A stretch of 64,000 nucleotides of DNA from NCBI GenBank assembly GCA_037951165.1, contig JBBDHG010000116.1:6957001-7021000 (forward strand), in the 5' to 3' direction. The position numbers were made by a program, and so were the translations under genes. Below the pieces are notes generated by a model that ran no database searches, was not told the DNA's origin, and saw only the letters and a list, made by a program, of their open reading frames with translations. This DNA comes from Lophius americanus. Lineage: Eukaryota > Chordata > Actinopteri > Lophiiformes > Lophiidae. Shown here one piece after another: positions 20,747 to 63,751 of this stretch. Each line of letters opens with the position of its first letter. The first letter of the stretch is position 1.

Positions 20747-23700
20747 AAAGGGCTTCCGTCCGACGTTGCTCCTGAAATGGCACCTGTTCAGAACAACATC
20801 TCTTTTGTTCGAGGGGTTAATCAAGTTGTTTTCAAACATGATTTTTTTTTTTTAGATGTTTTCACACCAAACTGATCTGTGGAATCTAAGGAGCAAATGC
20901 CAAATACGGGCTTCATTCCACAGCTAAACCTTCATTTGACTTTTTTCTACATTTGCACCGCAAATCTTGATACTGAGAAAAGAAAATTTTAAAATGGAAC
21001 AAATAGACAAAATATGTGGCAGATTGTTGTAGTACTTCTCACCAAATGGATGTTGTGCCAACCCCCAACTGGCTAAGGCCCCTCCTACGTGTCACGCATC
21101 AACAAAAGTTTGATGGGCGCCTGTCTGCGGTTTGATCCATCGATGAGGCTACTGTTGCAGACACAGTTTACATCGCAAATGTTTCCCACCAGTTATAAGA
21201 GGACGTGCTTCTACAGATCTGAATGTTTCCCGGCAATCAATCTTCCGAGGTTGGAGCTGTCGCGTCAAAAAGGTCTAAAAAGCAGAAGAATATTTGCATC
21301 TGGATCTAAGAGCAGTCTTGTGGCCTCAGCGGCGACTGCCCTCACACAGGAAAGGTCCTAACCCTAAAATTTCAAAAGTGAAAAAATTAAGTCTAGCTAC
21401 TCATTTTAAAAACAGAAAGCAAAACAGAAAGCAAAAAAAAAAATAGTGAGTTTATGTTTGAATCGACGCCCAAAACTAACACTGCAAGTAGTCGCTTCAG
21501 CGATCCATCAGTAATGAGGAAGGCCCCTCATCTCTGCTTCTCGCTATGTGCTGAATATATGTTCCAAGGACCAATATTGAACTATATTGATCATTCTGCT
21601 CTATGAAAAAGATGAAAGGGTAGAGTCCATGAGTTTATACTCATTCTGTGTATCCCTCCTCCACCGGAGCATCAAATGCTCTTTAAGAGAGAAGGGGTTG
21701 AATCATGAGGCAGCAAATTATGGTCGGCTCAATAACCTTTAAGGACCGGCCAGTTGGTATTTATCAAGCTGGCTAGCTTAAAAAACCCAAAACAATAAAA
21801 CAACAAGAACAACACTAATAATAGCATTATTATTACTACATCAGTGCCTAACTACCTGCCCAGTGAGGAACCACAGACGACGTCACATGACAATCAGAAG
21901 GTTCCATGTAAGGGAACATTTCAAACTATTGTCAAAAATATGTCAGGGCACAGTTTGTGTACCTCATTGTAACAACAGAGAGATGTTTGTTATTTATTTT
22001 TTACAAAGATTGATCGCTCCATACATGACATGCTTTTGGTCTTCAATGATTAACCATGAAACTCCTTATTTGAAATAAGGATTGACATCAAATGATTGTC
22101 TCTGTGGATACGTTTCACGTGGAATTCTGACATTTACCACGCATCTCCAATGATATGAATTCTTTGTTTCTATGAACATTGAAGACTTGTATAATTTATT
22201 CACCAATCAATGTTCAGTCAAACAATTCCATGTACAAACTAGTTCAGGTTTGGATGATTTGAAACTGTGGTTGGATTGTTTGAAGACGCGGTTTAGCAGA
22301 TTTAGTGCTAATTTAGAAAAGAATTGGAGGAGACAGTCTTATCTCGTTTGTGTGATAAACCTCAGAGTTCCTGCCAGCTAATGAATGCCTATATTGAGGT
22401 CAAAGTAATGAAGCTGTAAGACACACAGATGGTTGGTTATATTAGTGGACGGTGCTGTTGAGGATGTCTGCCATGAGACGGGACCCGTGCAACGCTTGGT
22501 ACATGTTTATGAATGCTGGACCAGAATTTCCTAGCAAGAATCGGTAGCCTTGTCAGCTTTGGGTTTAGGTCACGGCTCCTAGAGACACCTCTGATACAGA
22601 TGCCTACTGATTATTACAGGTAAGCGTCACACTTGCTGTCTGGCCGATTTGCCTCAGCCGATAAAAAACGTATAGGAAGTAAAATGACCACAAAAGTTAA
22701 GGTTTGACCGAATCTTGTGTCAATTGCTCCATATTTTTAAAGTTCAGCACCGTTAAATAAAAGAAATATAAAATTTCAGATGTTTGACCTCAGTTGGGTT
22801 TACGGCGACTCTTTTGGTAGCTCGATATGACACACACCTTATCCTGAGAGCCACGTTAGATTCATGGGTGACGAGTGAACTCCTTCAAAGATTTGTTGAA
22901 AGTATAATACTAAAAAGAAGAATGCATCAGTACTTTACCGAGCTGTACAATTTAATTTTGCTTTTGCACTTTCCAGCCAGTAACACCTAAATTGGGCTTT
23001 GGACATTTAAACTTTCTTTTTCTTCTACGCATCTTTTCCTTCATTGTATCAGCCGTGGACTGGTTTTTGTTCAGCTCCAGGCGGGGGCCCAGAGTGTTAC
23101 GCTCTCAGGAAGTTAGAGACAGTCTTCTGGTTGCTGAAGTGAATTAGACACAGCACTTTGTCCCCAGAAATGTACTAAACCCCAGCTTACCCCACGTCTG
23201 TACAAACCAATGAGACTGTTAAAATGTTATTACTGAAGACAATGAATGGCAGCATGCGGGCAGTGGGTCTATGGAAGTCCTGGTTTACAATGGAGGAGGC
23301 CTCTCATCCAGTCTATTGAGATATGTTATCTCTCTGACCTGCATCCTTCATCATCAACAATCATTTACGCTCTACCTGCACAAAAAGAATATGTAAATAT
23401 ATGAAAAAATTTATTATTTTCTTTTATACCAGCACTTTTATGCACCTCGTTTCATAAAAATGTGTTTGTAATTAATGTCCACTTTTTCTACCTAATGGAG
23501 GATTTGAAGAAAATCTCGACCTGCTGGAAAATCTTGTTGGACTCTGACAAGTTTGCTCCAGCTTTGATTTTTCCTTTCAGGGTCACAAAAAAGAAGAGAA
23601 ATTAAAAAAATAAAATATGTCAACCACACAATGTTACTTCTTAACCCAGGATATGAAACTCAGGGATTCTGTTTTCATCAACAACCATGTCATCAGTGAT

Positions 23701-26342
23701 CCCTCTTTGATTCTACTGAGTACTTGTGTAAGACGCGGTTTTATGGTTGATGCTATAGATTTAACAGAATATTATGGACGCTCTTTAAACAAAGACAAAT
23801 TATGGTTAACTTAATTTTTTAGACAATGAAGCCATAGTATTAGGGGCCGTTGTAATTTTGAGGTAAAGACCAAGAAAATAGTCATGCCAGAATTGGGGGG
23901 ATATTAATTACATCTAGAGAAAATAAGTCATGAAGTTTGTTATTCGGTAAAATTATACTTTAAGTGAGAGATTTAAGTTATTTGTATTGGTCTGTCAAGA
24001 AATCTAATATGAATTGATTCACCAAAATCAGTGAATTTGGTGAATTTGAGAAGCTCAAAGAGAAGAAACGATACATTGAGATTGTTTTATTTAGGCTGAG
24101 AATAAGTCCACCCTCATCCTCATCCTCATCCCTCCTTTTGTCCTGATATAGCACTTAGTTATTTATAATGAAGTAAGTTGCGGTGAAATGAAAGTGTGTG
24201 TGTGTGAGGGTGTGTGTGTGTGTGTGTTTTTCACTCTCATGTCATCTGCTCACCTTCCATTTGTACATGGTCGACATGCAAGACATGCATGCGATGATCT
24301 TTGAATAAAAACTCATCACTCTAAGTCCGTTGGTGTTGTTTGTTATTTGAACTGAACTTAATGACGTTGACCTTTCAAATAAAGTCACGTGAAATATCCT
24401 ATGACCACAAAACATGAAGTCAAGCACAGATCGCTCCTGTCCTCATCGTCATTAGCCAGTAAAAATAACTCCAACGAAGTCCATTTTATTCACATAGTGC
24501 CTTATTACAACAAATGTTATCTAAGGGCACTTTCCTAAAAGAGCAGGTACACATTTATTTGACAACGGTGAGAAAAAACTTGTGATTTAATGTGATGTGC
24601 TTGTGATTTAAAATCTCAAGCAGATGCTGAGTCAGGGTGGCTGGCATTCTGCCATGACTGGTTCTGTCTGTCTGGGCTGGCCACGGGTTCACACTTTACC
24701 AATACCGCACAGCATTCAGAATTTTTGTTATGTGTTTTTAAAATAAAAAACAAACAAAGAAGATGGATGGAGGTTACCGGATAAGCCTTTTGGGAAGGAC
24801 TTAAAATGTAGGACTGCATTTTATTTGAAAGACACTTTCCCTACAAATTAACTGCAAGTACAGTAAGATGATATTTCACATTTCTTAATGTCTACAGATG
24901 ATAATCAGCTTTCATTTCCTGTGTCTTTCCATTTAACTTAAAAAATACATTTACTCTTTTCAATAGTGCATCCGACTGAACTATGTACAATAAAACAGAA
25001 CGGGCTGCTGAGATAGGATTCAAATCACGGCTGGAGTAAACTACTGCTGCTTCAGGAAGGGGAATATAGCTTATAAAAAATAGGACCAGTTCAGGGTCAA
25101 ATTAACAAAAAGAAAATCCATATAGATCCAAAAACTACCGTTTTCATTAAAAGTATTCGCACACACACCTTATTCATCTTTAAATTAAGTAGAAATTTAC
25201 ACCAAAGGGTTTTCCTGTATTTAAGTAACTGTCAAAGGTTTCTCTAGCAACAGATTTGAGCATGACGGTTCTTTCCAGACGCCATCATTTTAAAGTTATT
25301 GAGACTTTTTTAGAGGAAGCAAAAATTGAACCAAACACTCCAGTATTGAATTCACCAAAGCAGCAGACATCAGTCTCTTTATTCCTCCTCCCCTCCCGGG
25401 GAAATTAAAGAGGGCATGCATCTCATTTTTTGGCCTATCTTATCATATTTTGCAGAATTTTTCAGAGTTTGTGAATTTACCCATTTTCCCAGGATGTCCT
25501 CCTAGGAACCAGGATGACATGCCCTTGACCCGTGTGCACAGTTTTGATTGACATCACACTCGCTGCATGGTGATGACAGCCTCCCCTACTTTCTTCACAG
25601 CGATTTGATCAAATCCAGATTTTAGAGAAGCAGGGTCAAGTCATGAAAACTAGAGTCAACCACGATGTGGGACATCGTCTCAATGTCTCATCATCTGTAC
25701 AGATGATAGCAGGTAAGAGTCTGCATAGATGTTCACACACTGAGCTTTTCAGCATTCATGCTTCTCTGATGCATCCATTACTCTCTCTCAGACTGTCCCA
25801 GTCCCTCCTGGGGCCGCGGCATCAAATTTGTTTTATTTTTTAGTTTATTCGACATAGACCAATTCAAGAAACAATGTTGCATGTAACAATTACAATGTAC
25901 ATATGTTTTGCATCTACGATTTCTAGCCAATGGTTAATTGCAATATAAGTCCCTGGTTGGGCTTTTCTACCACAAAGAAAAATCATCATTACTATATAAT
26001 TCAAACACTAATATAAGTAGTAAAACATGATATTCTTGCTATAGAAAAATACAGTAAAGAAAAGAAGAAAATGAAGATAAGGTAGAGAGAAAGATACCTG
26101 CGCTATCTAGAACCCCTGACACAGCACCCTCATTATTTCCCTCCTATGACTCTCAGAACCAGGGTCTGGCTGGTGGTTCTGAGCAGCAGGCTGTTAAGAT
26201 CATTCAGGCCGTTATGAGTCTCAGACTGACCCTGGAGATAAATCCCTCACTGACAGTGTGTCCCAAATGACAGACCTGTCCCCCTTTGATGAGGTTACTG
26301 CATTCCTTGATGACACGCGGAGGGTCTGCCCATGTAACTGAC

Positions 26343-26344
<2 letters not shown>
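20747..26344. other. Region between the converging zfta and rtn3 genes
   Basis: The first 1-2 kb is probably zfta 3' UTR; possible AATAAA signals on the plus strand lie at about 21794 and 22757, but the end of the transcript cannot be fixed. A short (GT)n tract lies at 24190-24228. No further exon, RNA gene or clear transposable element was recognised. Confidence 0.45.
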
Positions 26345-26373
<29 letters not shown>

Positions 26374-26685
26374 CATATAACATATATATATCATATATAT
26401 ATATATATGATATATATATAACATATATATATATATATCATATATATATATATTATATATAACATATATTATATATAATATATATCCATATATATATATA
26501 TAATATATATCCATATATATATATATGTTATATATATATTATATATATATATAAATATTATATAATATATATATATATATATATCAATCATGTATATATA
26601 TATCATATACATATATATGATATATATATAATATATATCATACACATATATATATATATGTGTATTTATTTATATACATACAAAC
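26345..26685. repeat. AT-rich satellite-like array
   Basis: About 340 bp of (AT)n interrupted by repeated CATATA/TCATATAT and ATAATATA units; many short palindromes. Confidence 0.92.
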
Positions 26686-27079
26686 CCCATTTGGTGTGCG
26701 TATAAAATGTAATGAAGCTCGGAAGATAACTACAGTACCCAGCCATCATTTTCACCTGTAACATAGCAACTGACCCTCATGATTTTATGATGTGAGGTTT
26801 TGGATGGGATGTTAACTCTGGATGAGTAAACCATTAATGGTTCAAGTATTCTGGTCTCAAATTAGAGAACTAGGATCCACCCTCCATCCAAACATCCTGC
26901 GGTGAGGCAGCCTCCCTGTCAAATCTGTTTCCTTCACACATTTCATGTGGATGAATCTTTTTTTTTAATCCCACAAACTTCCGGCACTACCGTGAAATAT
27001 TTGATCCTGCTTCCAGAGAGAAGAGAACAGACGACTGCAGTCCTTTGACGTGTTTTTATTTCCATTTTGAAGTCAGAAC

Positions 27080-29381
27080 ATAGACCACATACTTTTTCCA
27101 CTTTTATTTATTCAGTAAGATCTTCTCCAAAAGCTTCAAACGGAACCAAAATCATATAAAACAAATCTGATGTTATGAATAAACAAGACAGCAGCAGAAC
27201 CATTGAGGGCAAAGAAAGCTGAAAAGAAGTCAATCACACTCCCGTCACACGCCGCCATAGTGATGGAAACACCAGGACAAGGAGGACAGGAGTGAAGAAA
27301 CATGCTGAGAGGGAACAGGATCAATTATGAGTAGATTTCTATTCATATTATATATTATATAACACTCTAAAGAAAGGAACCAACTATCAGAGTAAATTTA
27401 GCCTTAGTAGCAGACCAACACAGGGAACATGACCTCTGACCTCTCAACTTTAGCTTTACCGAAATATAACACACATGGAGAGATTTTACAGCAAAGCAAG
27501 GGTGAGGATGACTCAACGAAGGTCGATGGTTGAAAAGTAAAGGTCCAGCTCAACCAAAACACAAAAAAATAAATAAATCTTCACTTCTAGAATATTCTCC
27601 ATCTTGAATTCAGAGAATCTCACTTTCTCCGGATCTCTCCTCAAAACCATTTAAAACACACCATTTGTCAGTGTCCGGGATGGATGTTGGTTTCATTCAG
27701 TTTGGGCCACATCGGGGGAGGGGGTGCAAAAGATTTTTGACAACGTTGTTGATTGGCGGAGTTATATCCAAGGTCAACTCCTTTCATTCTTTTCAGCTGA
27801 CCTTGTTCCTTGGAAATCATTTTTGTGGTTGATTGAGAGTTACTATGATACGATTGCTTAAATCAGATGTTGCCAATGAGCAGACACCGACGCGGGAAAA
27901 TAAAACAAAGGGTTTTTGCAATTTGGTTGAACTGATCCTTTAAACCAAGAGTAAACCAAACATCTAATACATACGTGTTCAAGTGAAACCTTTCAGACTT
28001 AATATGCAACATCAGTGTTTGCACCTGGACCTGACCTCCTGCTCCTCACACTCTGCCAGTTATCAGTGCCAGAACACAGCAGGGATCGGACCGGGGGCAG
28101 GGGGGACAACAGCTACGTTGTCCAACAGAAATCCTGGGTCTTTTAGGTGAAACCCCCAGACTTTGAATGAGACCCCACGCAGGAAGGACAAGAGTTGAGG
28201 GGACACACAGTGGAGGACATGCATGGGGATGAACCTTCAGAGCACCGGTCAGTAGTCCGAGTAGCTCACTGCTTTGAAACCAGAATGAATGAGAAACCTA
28301 TTTAACTGACGACAGTTCAGTGCTTAGGGGGGTTTTAACTCCATGAAATGGACAGCAGTGCTGACTTACTTCTATATCTTCATCTTAAAACAATACAGTA
28401 GTCCTAACATGAGTTCAAAATCACAAACCAAACAATCACAGGTAATGATTATTAAATAGAAGTCAAGCTTAAGAATATCATACAGCCTATAAAGAAGGGT
28501 TTCCAGCTACCTATGACGAAGAAGAAGAAGAAGAAGAAGAAGAAGAACAGTGACAAACAGAGCTCAGTAATAAACTGCTTCCCCGGCTGAGGACCACCAC
28601 ACACCCAGCCCCCCGTCTCCTAACGCTCACATCGCAGCTTGTGCGCTAGTGTAAAAATATTAATGATCATGCCTCAATTTTAATGAATCTAAACTAGAGA
28701 TCATCCATAGAAGCTGCGATCACAACACGACACAAACAAACGGGGGATTCCATCCGAAATCCCCCCGTCTTCATGAGAACACACAAGGACAGGGAAAATG
28801 TGAAGATGCTGCTACATCGAGTTTGCAGTGGCATTAAGCAACTATACATTAATATCCATTTAAGGATCAGCTGAGAGTAATACGTCAATTCGTGTTGGAA
28901 TTTGTTGCAGAAATTTATCCTTAAAGAGAAATTTGAGACAGAAAAGAAACGGATTTTAAAATTAGACGCAGAACTTTTCATTTGTGACATTACTGGACTT
29001 ATTCTTCTCCCGCCCCTCGTCCACGACAAAACCGGGTCCTACACTCAATGTAAAACACGGGACACGGTCTCCGTTATCCTGTGGCTCACCCGCTGACAGT
29101 TTGGGTCGGCCCCGGTGTGAAGCCACTTCCTCGCCAGAGACGAGCTCTGAGTTTATTTTTAGATTTGCTATTTAAGCTGCGCAGTAGTTTTACATTGAAT
29201 ATAGAGTAGCTCAGATTCTCTACCTAGCAGGGTTCAGTGTAGATGGGATGGTTGATGGTGTAGGGGGGACATGTTAGACTTGGAGCCGGATTATCTGGAA
29301 AGGGGTAGGAAACGGTTGGGATGGCGATGGAGATGAAGATGATGACGAGGGTGACATGGACAATTATAGTTTTTGGGTGGA
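27080..29381 (-). other. rtn3: Probable rtn3 3' UTR
   Basis: Directly follows the rtn3 stop on the minus strand and is largely free of recognisable repeats, unlike its surroundings. Overlapping AATAAA signals on the minus strand (TTTATTTATT at 27103-27112) and another at 27055-27060 could end the transcript. A (TTC)n tract, seen as GAA on plus, lies at 28519-28547. The extent is inferred. Confidence 0.45.
28519..28547. repeat. (GAA)n microsatellite
   Basis: About nine to ten GAA units on the plus strand, read as TTC in the presumed rtn3 transcript. Confidence 0.9.
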
Positions 29382-59065
<29,684 letters not shown>

Positions 59066-60144
59066 TTCAAGATGGTTTCAAACAGCTGTTTAAAAGACTT
59101 GAAAAGACAGAAGTCTCGATTTAAACGGCCAAATGCGTTCCTTTGAAGACGTAAATTTCAAATTTCCCGAGAGTGATATTCAAATCCGCACCTACAGACA
59201 GCCTCCGAGCTCTCAGAAGAGATGGTGGGAAACAAGGCGGAGTATACAGGCAGGATAAAAAAACATGGCGGGCTAAGTTGCGTTCGGAGTCTCTGTTTAT
59301 GCTCCGATATCTAAACACCAACCTTCCAACCGAAGTTGCATTGACATTCAAGTACGACAACAGCAACCAAAAATCAGCACCACATGTTGACGTGTCCATC
59401 TTTCCTATATTTTAAAATATATGACATCGCTTTCTTATAATAATAATCTAAATGTACTGGATAGTGTATTCTCTTTTGTGAGGTTCGCACATGATTTAGG
59501 AATATACGTTAGGCATGAACGCAGCAGAAAGAATTTTCCTGAACATGGACACCATGACTTTTACCTACTCCAAACAAATTCGTGTATTTTGCACATTAGT
59601 GTCCTTGTGAAATTATATTTTTTAATTAATAAAAAAATAAATAACGACAACATGTTTTGGAAATTATTTCATAGTTGATTTATGAATAAAGTGATACATG
59701 TGTGTATTTGATAATTAATACAAAATGTAGTGAGCTCCCAAATGTAGAATTTAAAATTGTGATGGTTGTACTGTCGTCGTCTTCCATTGTTTATTGTTTT
59801 TTAGTGGTTTTCTTGCCGGTTCTCCAATTATCTTTGTTTCGTTTTGACACAATTACATCGTGCTGCCCTCTACTGGGGTCTTTATATATAAACTAATTTC
59901 AACTACATTTCCCAGCAGACATGAGGTGGAAGCGTGCGCAATACTGCGATCTATAAGTATGCAGATGGGTCTTGCTGTTCAACTGAGATTAACAGCGCCC
60001 TACGTAACGCTATGAGATCTGCCGTGATACGCAGACGCAGAGACGTGCGTGACACACCGCCGAGTAGCTACGAGTAGAAGTAACTGCGCGGCAAAAGAAG
60101 GGGGACACAAACAAAAACATGTGGTTGGCGCTGTGAGATAACAG
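59066..60144. promoter_or_regulatory. Divergent rtn3 / men1 promoter interval
   Basis: Between the rtn3 start codon (minus) and the first convincing plus-strand splice donor (ACAG|GTATGT after 60144). The stretch 59920-60120 is CpG-richer than its flanks. The last 100-150 bp may be the men1 non-coding first exon. A second donor-like site, AACTG|GTGAGT, follows 60270. Confidence 0.5.
59902..59920 (+). promoter_or_regulatory. ZNF143/THAP11-like promoter motif
   Basis: ACTACATTTCCCAGCAGAC matches the ACTACAATTCCCAGNATGC-type consensus at most positions (ACTAC and TTCCCAGC intact). This element is known to be enriched at vertebrate CpG and bidirectional promoters. Confidence 0.5.
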
Positions 60145-62489
60145 GTATGTATTCTTCTAAGAACACAATTACATTTTACAAAGATAAGAGTCCAGCCTGG
60201 GTCAATTATGCGGCCTATCGTTTTTTTTATGATTATGTGGAGCGCGTTGGTATATGCTTTAATAAAAACTGGTGAGTTTAGCTAACTAGCAAGTTGTTAG
60301 CTTGTTAGCCGTGTCTATGAACAGCCTCAACTCATCATCTGCTCGTGATCATTCTGTTACTATAAGTGCCACTCTTTGGCTTATGATACTTGTGTATTCT
60401 ATTTGTATAAGTTAGATATTAAAACAACTTCATTCATTTGTAAAGAAGCAAACATACATAGGTAGCTAACGTTTATTTAACTTAGTCAAGTTAGCTAGCC
60501 TACTTCAGTCAGACAGTCTAGCGTGTGAATCTATCTAACGGAGTATTTTGCTCTGTACAGTCGGAATATAGGTATTTGTTATATTATGGGGGTGGGTTAA
60601 AGCCAAGAATGAGATACACGATCCTCGAAGTGCTTTGAATTGCTGGCTTGTGTTGAATATTATATATAATAGCATCTCGAGCGCCCCGCCCACCAAACGC
60701 CATGGAACATTATGCAATGAGTCCGGCCCCTCCGCCGGGTCCCTTGTTTACCTGCTTTTAAAAATGTTTACCTACAATAAAATTAATTCCAATACTGTGG
60801 AAAAACGACTGCACAATCTGTGCTGTCTAAATATTTTGGACAAACGACCGAAATAATATTGGAAATATTGTTAACGTAATCGTGTAATTTATATGATTAA
60901 ACGATGTAGAATGTTAAAAATGTTTATTATTTTATATCTGCGAAATATCTTTTGACAGACGTAATACAGTAACCATAACAAAGCTGATACATATGGGGAT
61001 GTGTGGAAAAAATGGCACATTTAAAATGATTGTTTCTATAATCTATGCAAAGAAAGTGATTAGTTTTATTACATTTTTAGATAGATTGATAGTAGCTAGC
61101 CAGATGGAAATTTTAGTCCTCTCCATGGGAATCTTTAGTTTTAATAGCCGCTGAAGAACATTAGAAAGTTGCAGTAAGAAAGGAAGAATATCATAATTAA
61201 TACAAATAGAATTTAATACAGGCTGTAGGCCGGTCAGAATATGCATGAAAGAGTAAAAATAAAACAAATGAACCCATACAAACATATTTACATAAAGGTA
61301 TAATCAGTGGCAGGCAGCAGATTTTCCATCTGCGGCCTTTGGTGCTCTATCCTCAGCAATAAGCTGCCCTAAAATAACCTCACCGTGATACCATAGCTAC
61401 AGGCTATTGTCACTTCGTAACCAGCTCATATACAAAAATGTTTTTAACATTTATCAAGTTGGATAAAGTGGTTAAAATGAGGTTCAACATCCACGAGGGA
61501 TATACACTAATTGCACCGACACGCACCGAATCCACCAAAAATGTACTACTATTACACAGAAAGACATTATGCAGCACCACAAATAGATTTAATACATATC
61601 TCAAATAACTGTTACTACAAAGTAATAAATTCAACAACCAGTCACATTTACTCAAACAATCACCAAGAAAGCAAAAGTACCATAAAATATATGTAGCACG
61701 ATCAGCATTCAACAGGGTTTCCTCGCAAACGCCAGCCAAGCATTTCCAACAGCTATTAAAGATACAACAAAATCCATTAGGCTTCCCAAAAGGGTTAATA
61801 ATTCAAAGACAAAGTCCATCCTCAGTTCTTCCTTTAAAAATAACTCAACGACACAGTCGTATAGGGCAGCTTTGCTGTTACCACACAGCTGTACCGTTTA
61901 TGTAAAGTGGTTCTTATTGAAATAGTAGGGCGGAAAGTGAGTTGGCCAGTCTATTGTGAATGTTCCACTCTGATGAGAAAAAAGAAGAACGAGCTGTCCT
62001 CTTATGTTATACTACATCACCTTTGTGTTTTTTTTACACAAAGGTGACCAAAGAATAGATGTATGTTAAAAGCCTCTGCTACACACCCAAAAAAAAAATA
62101 GAAAATCTGTTACAAATCCAGCAGGGCGTCTAGTTTACTGCTTACCTAAGTTGCTAATGTGGAACAAATGAGTTATTTGGACAAGACCTTAAGAAATTAT
62201 ATATTTTAATTCATATTTGCAATTAATTTTAGTTTTTTTTTTACTACTTTTAGACTGTTTTTGCTTTTGTTAGTTCCTGAGAACAAGTAGAACAGAATCA
62301 TCATAAGCTGTAGCTTCAGCATTAACCTTTTCAGTCAAAATAAAATATGTAAGCATACATGTCTGTATGAATACAGGTTTGTTGTACTTATGTAGTGATT
62401 TGACCAAATAAAATTTCCCCTCTACCACCAGTATGTCCCACTGAAGTACCTTACAGTGGTAAAGAATTGAAGATGAAATGTTGAAAGAT
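60145..62489. other. men1 upstream region / first intron
   Basis: No coding exon seen. AT-rich, with a perfect 12-bp hairpin at 62017-62047. A reading frame on the minus strand at 61410-61739 has no recognisable motif. Confidence 0.4.
62017..62047. repeat. Perfect 12-bp inverted repeat with 7-nt T loop
   Basis: TCACCTTTGTGT at 62017-62028 pairs exactly with 62036-62047, separated by seven T. Confidence 0.88.
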
Positions 62490-62775
62490 CATTCATGATC
62501 TACCGCTTATCCAGTTCAGGGTCACGGGTGGGCTGGAGCCTATCCCAGCTAACATTGGGCGAGAGGAACACCCTGGTACAATTTTTGTGTCACCAATTCA
62601 CCTATATCACATGCTTTTGGACTGTGGGAGGAAGCCGGAGTTCCCGGAGAGAACCCACGCAGGCGCGGGGAGAACATACAAACTCCACACAGAAAGGCCG
62701 GTAGACCTGGATTCGAACCTAGTACCTTCTTGCTGTAAGGCAGCAGCGCTAACCACTGTGCCACCATGCCGTCCT
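62490..62775 (-). mobile_element. tRNA-derived SINE, best-preserved copy
   Basis: On the minus strand: GGTGGCACAGTGGTTAGCGC (box A), GGTTCGAATCC (box B), CTGTGTGGAGTTTGTATGTT, CTCCGGGAACTCCGGCTTCC, then GCTGGGATAGGCTCCAGCCC and GATAAGCGGTAGATCATGAA at the 3' end. Internal RNA polymerase III promoter boxes plus a long non-tRNA body identify a SINE. Partial copies lie at 8950, 14255, 14535, 36960 and 39185. Confidence 0.78.
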
Positions 62776-63278
62776 TTTTATTGACCAACGAAATGTTAAT
62801 ATTGTTTTGTGGTTGTTGATTGGTTGGAGGGGAGGTTCTACCTTGGAGCATCATTTCCCATGTTTTGGCCAATAACAAATCAGCATGAAAGAAAGAAGCA
62901 TGTCGTAACACATTAAATTGATGTAGCAGATTCCACCTCAGGAGGATAAGCTAATTCTGTCCTCCTCTGCTCTCTCCATCACACAGACTGCCTTTCCTCT
63001 TGCCTACCCTATAGGAGTTGCTGTTGGAGCATTCTCCAAATTTCATTTACATTACTTTGTCCCAAAGAAGAATAACTTTATTTTATAAATGATACTGAGA
63101 TCTGGTATGGTTTATATCAACTAGTTAGTCTTTTTATATTTTGATCTCACTCTTGCCTCTCAAAAACAGATGAGGACCATCCTCCTCTGCCTCTATGGAC
63201 CAGCCTCCTCTGGTAGGAACCAGTGTGCCAGCGTGATCTGAATTTGAACTGACTATTCTCTAATGTTCGATGCTGCAG
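62776..63278. other. men1 intron, 3' part
   Basis: No coding exon. Positions 63172-63211 (after CAAAAACAG|, before CTCTG|GTAGGA) could be a small non-coding 5' exon, but the evidence is splice-site sequence only. Confidence 0.35.
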
Positions 63279-63751
63279 GTGAGGAGAGCATCTGAGTTGC
63301 ATGACATTGGATGTCATGGGTCTGTCCTCGGCCCAAAAGAAGCACTTCCCCCTGAGGGGGATTGACGGTGTGGTTCAACTGTTTGATGCTGAGCTCCGCA
63401 AGTCTGAGCCCGACCTAGCCCTTCTGTCCCTCGTCCTGGGATTTGTTGAGCACTTCCTGGCTGTGAACCGGGTCATCCCAATAAATGTTCCAGGCGTCCG
63501 TTTTGAACCACTGGAGCCGGACTGTCCCACCTCCTGCTTCCCCACTGTAGAGCTGGGTATGATTTCTGCACTGTATGAGCGTTTCACAGCCCAGATCCGG
63601 GGTGCAGTGGACCTGTCCCAGTACCGGAGGACTGCTGCAGGGTCTAGCAGGGAGCTGGTGAAGAAAGTGTCTGATGTGATCTGGAACAGTCTAAGCCGGT
63701 CTTACTTCAAGGATCGAGCCCACATTCAGTCCCTCTTCAGTCTCATCACTG
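63279..63751 (+). CDS. men1: men1 exon with start codon (coding part from 63316)
   Basis: Acceptor GATGCTGCAG| at 63278, donor ATCACTG|GTACAA after 63751. 37 nt of 5' UTR precede the preferred ATG. The donor is weak (GTACAA), but the join to GTACGAAACTG restores GTKLDSSGVAFAV exactly. Confidence 0.93.

Noticed and set aside
61410..61739. 109-codon minus-strand ORF upstream of men1
   Set aside because: No similarity recognised and no promoter or splice support; treated as chance.
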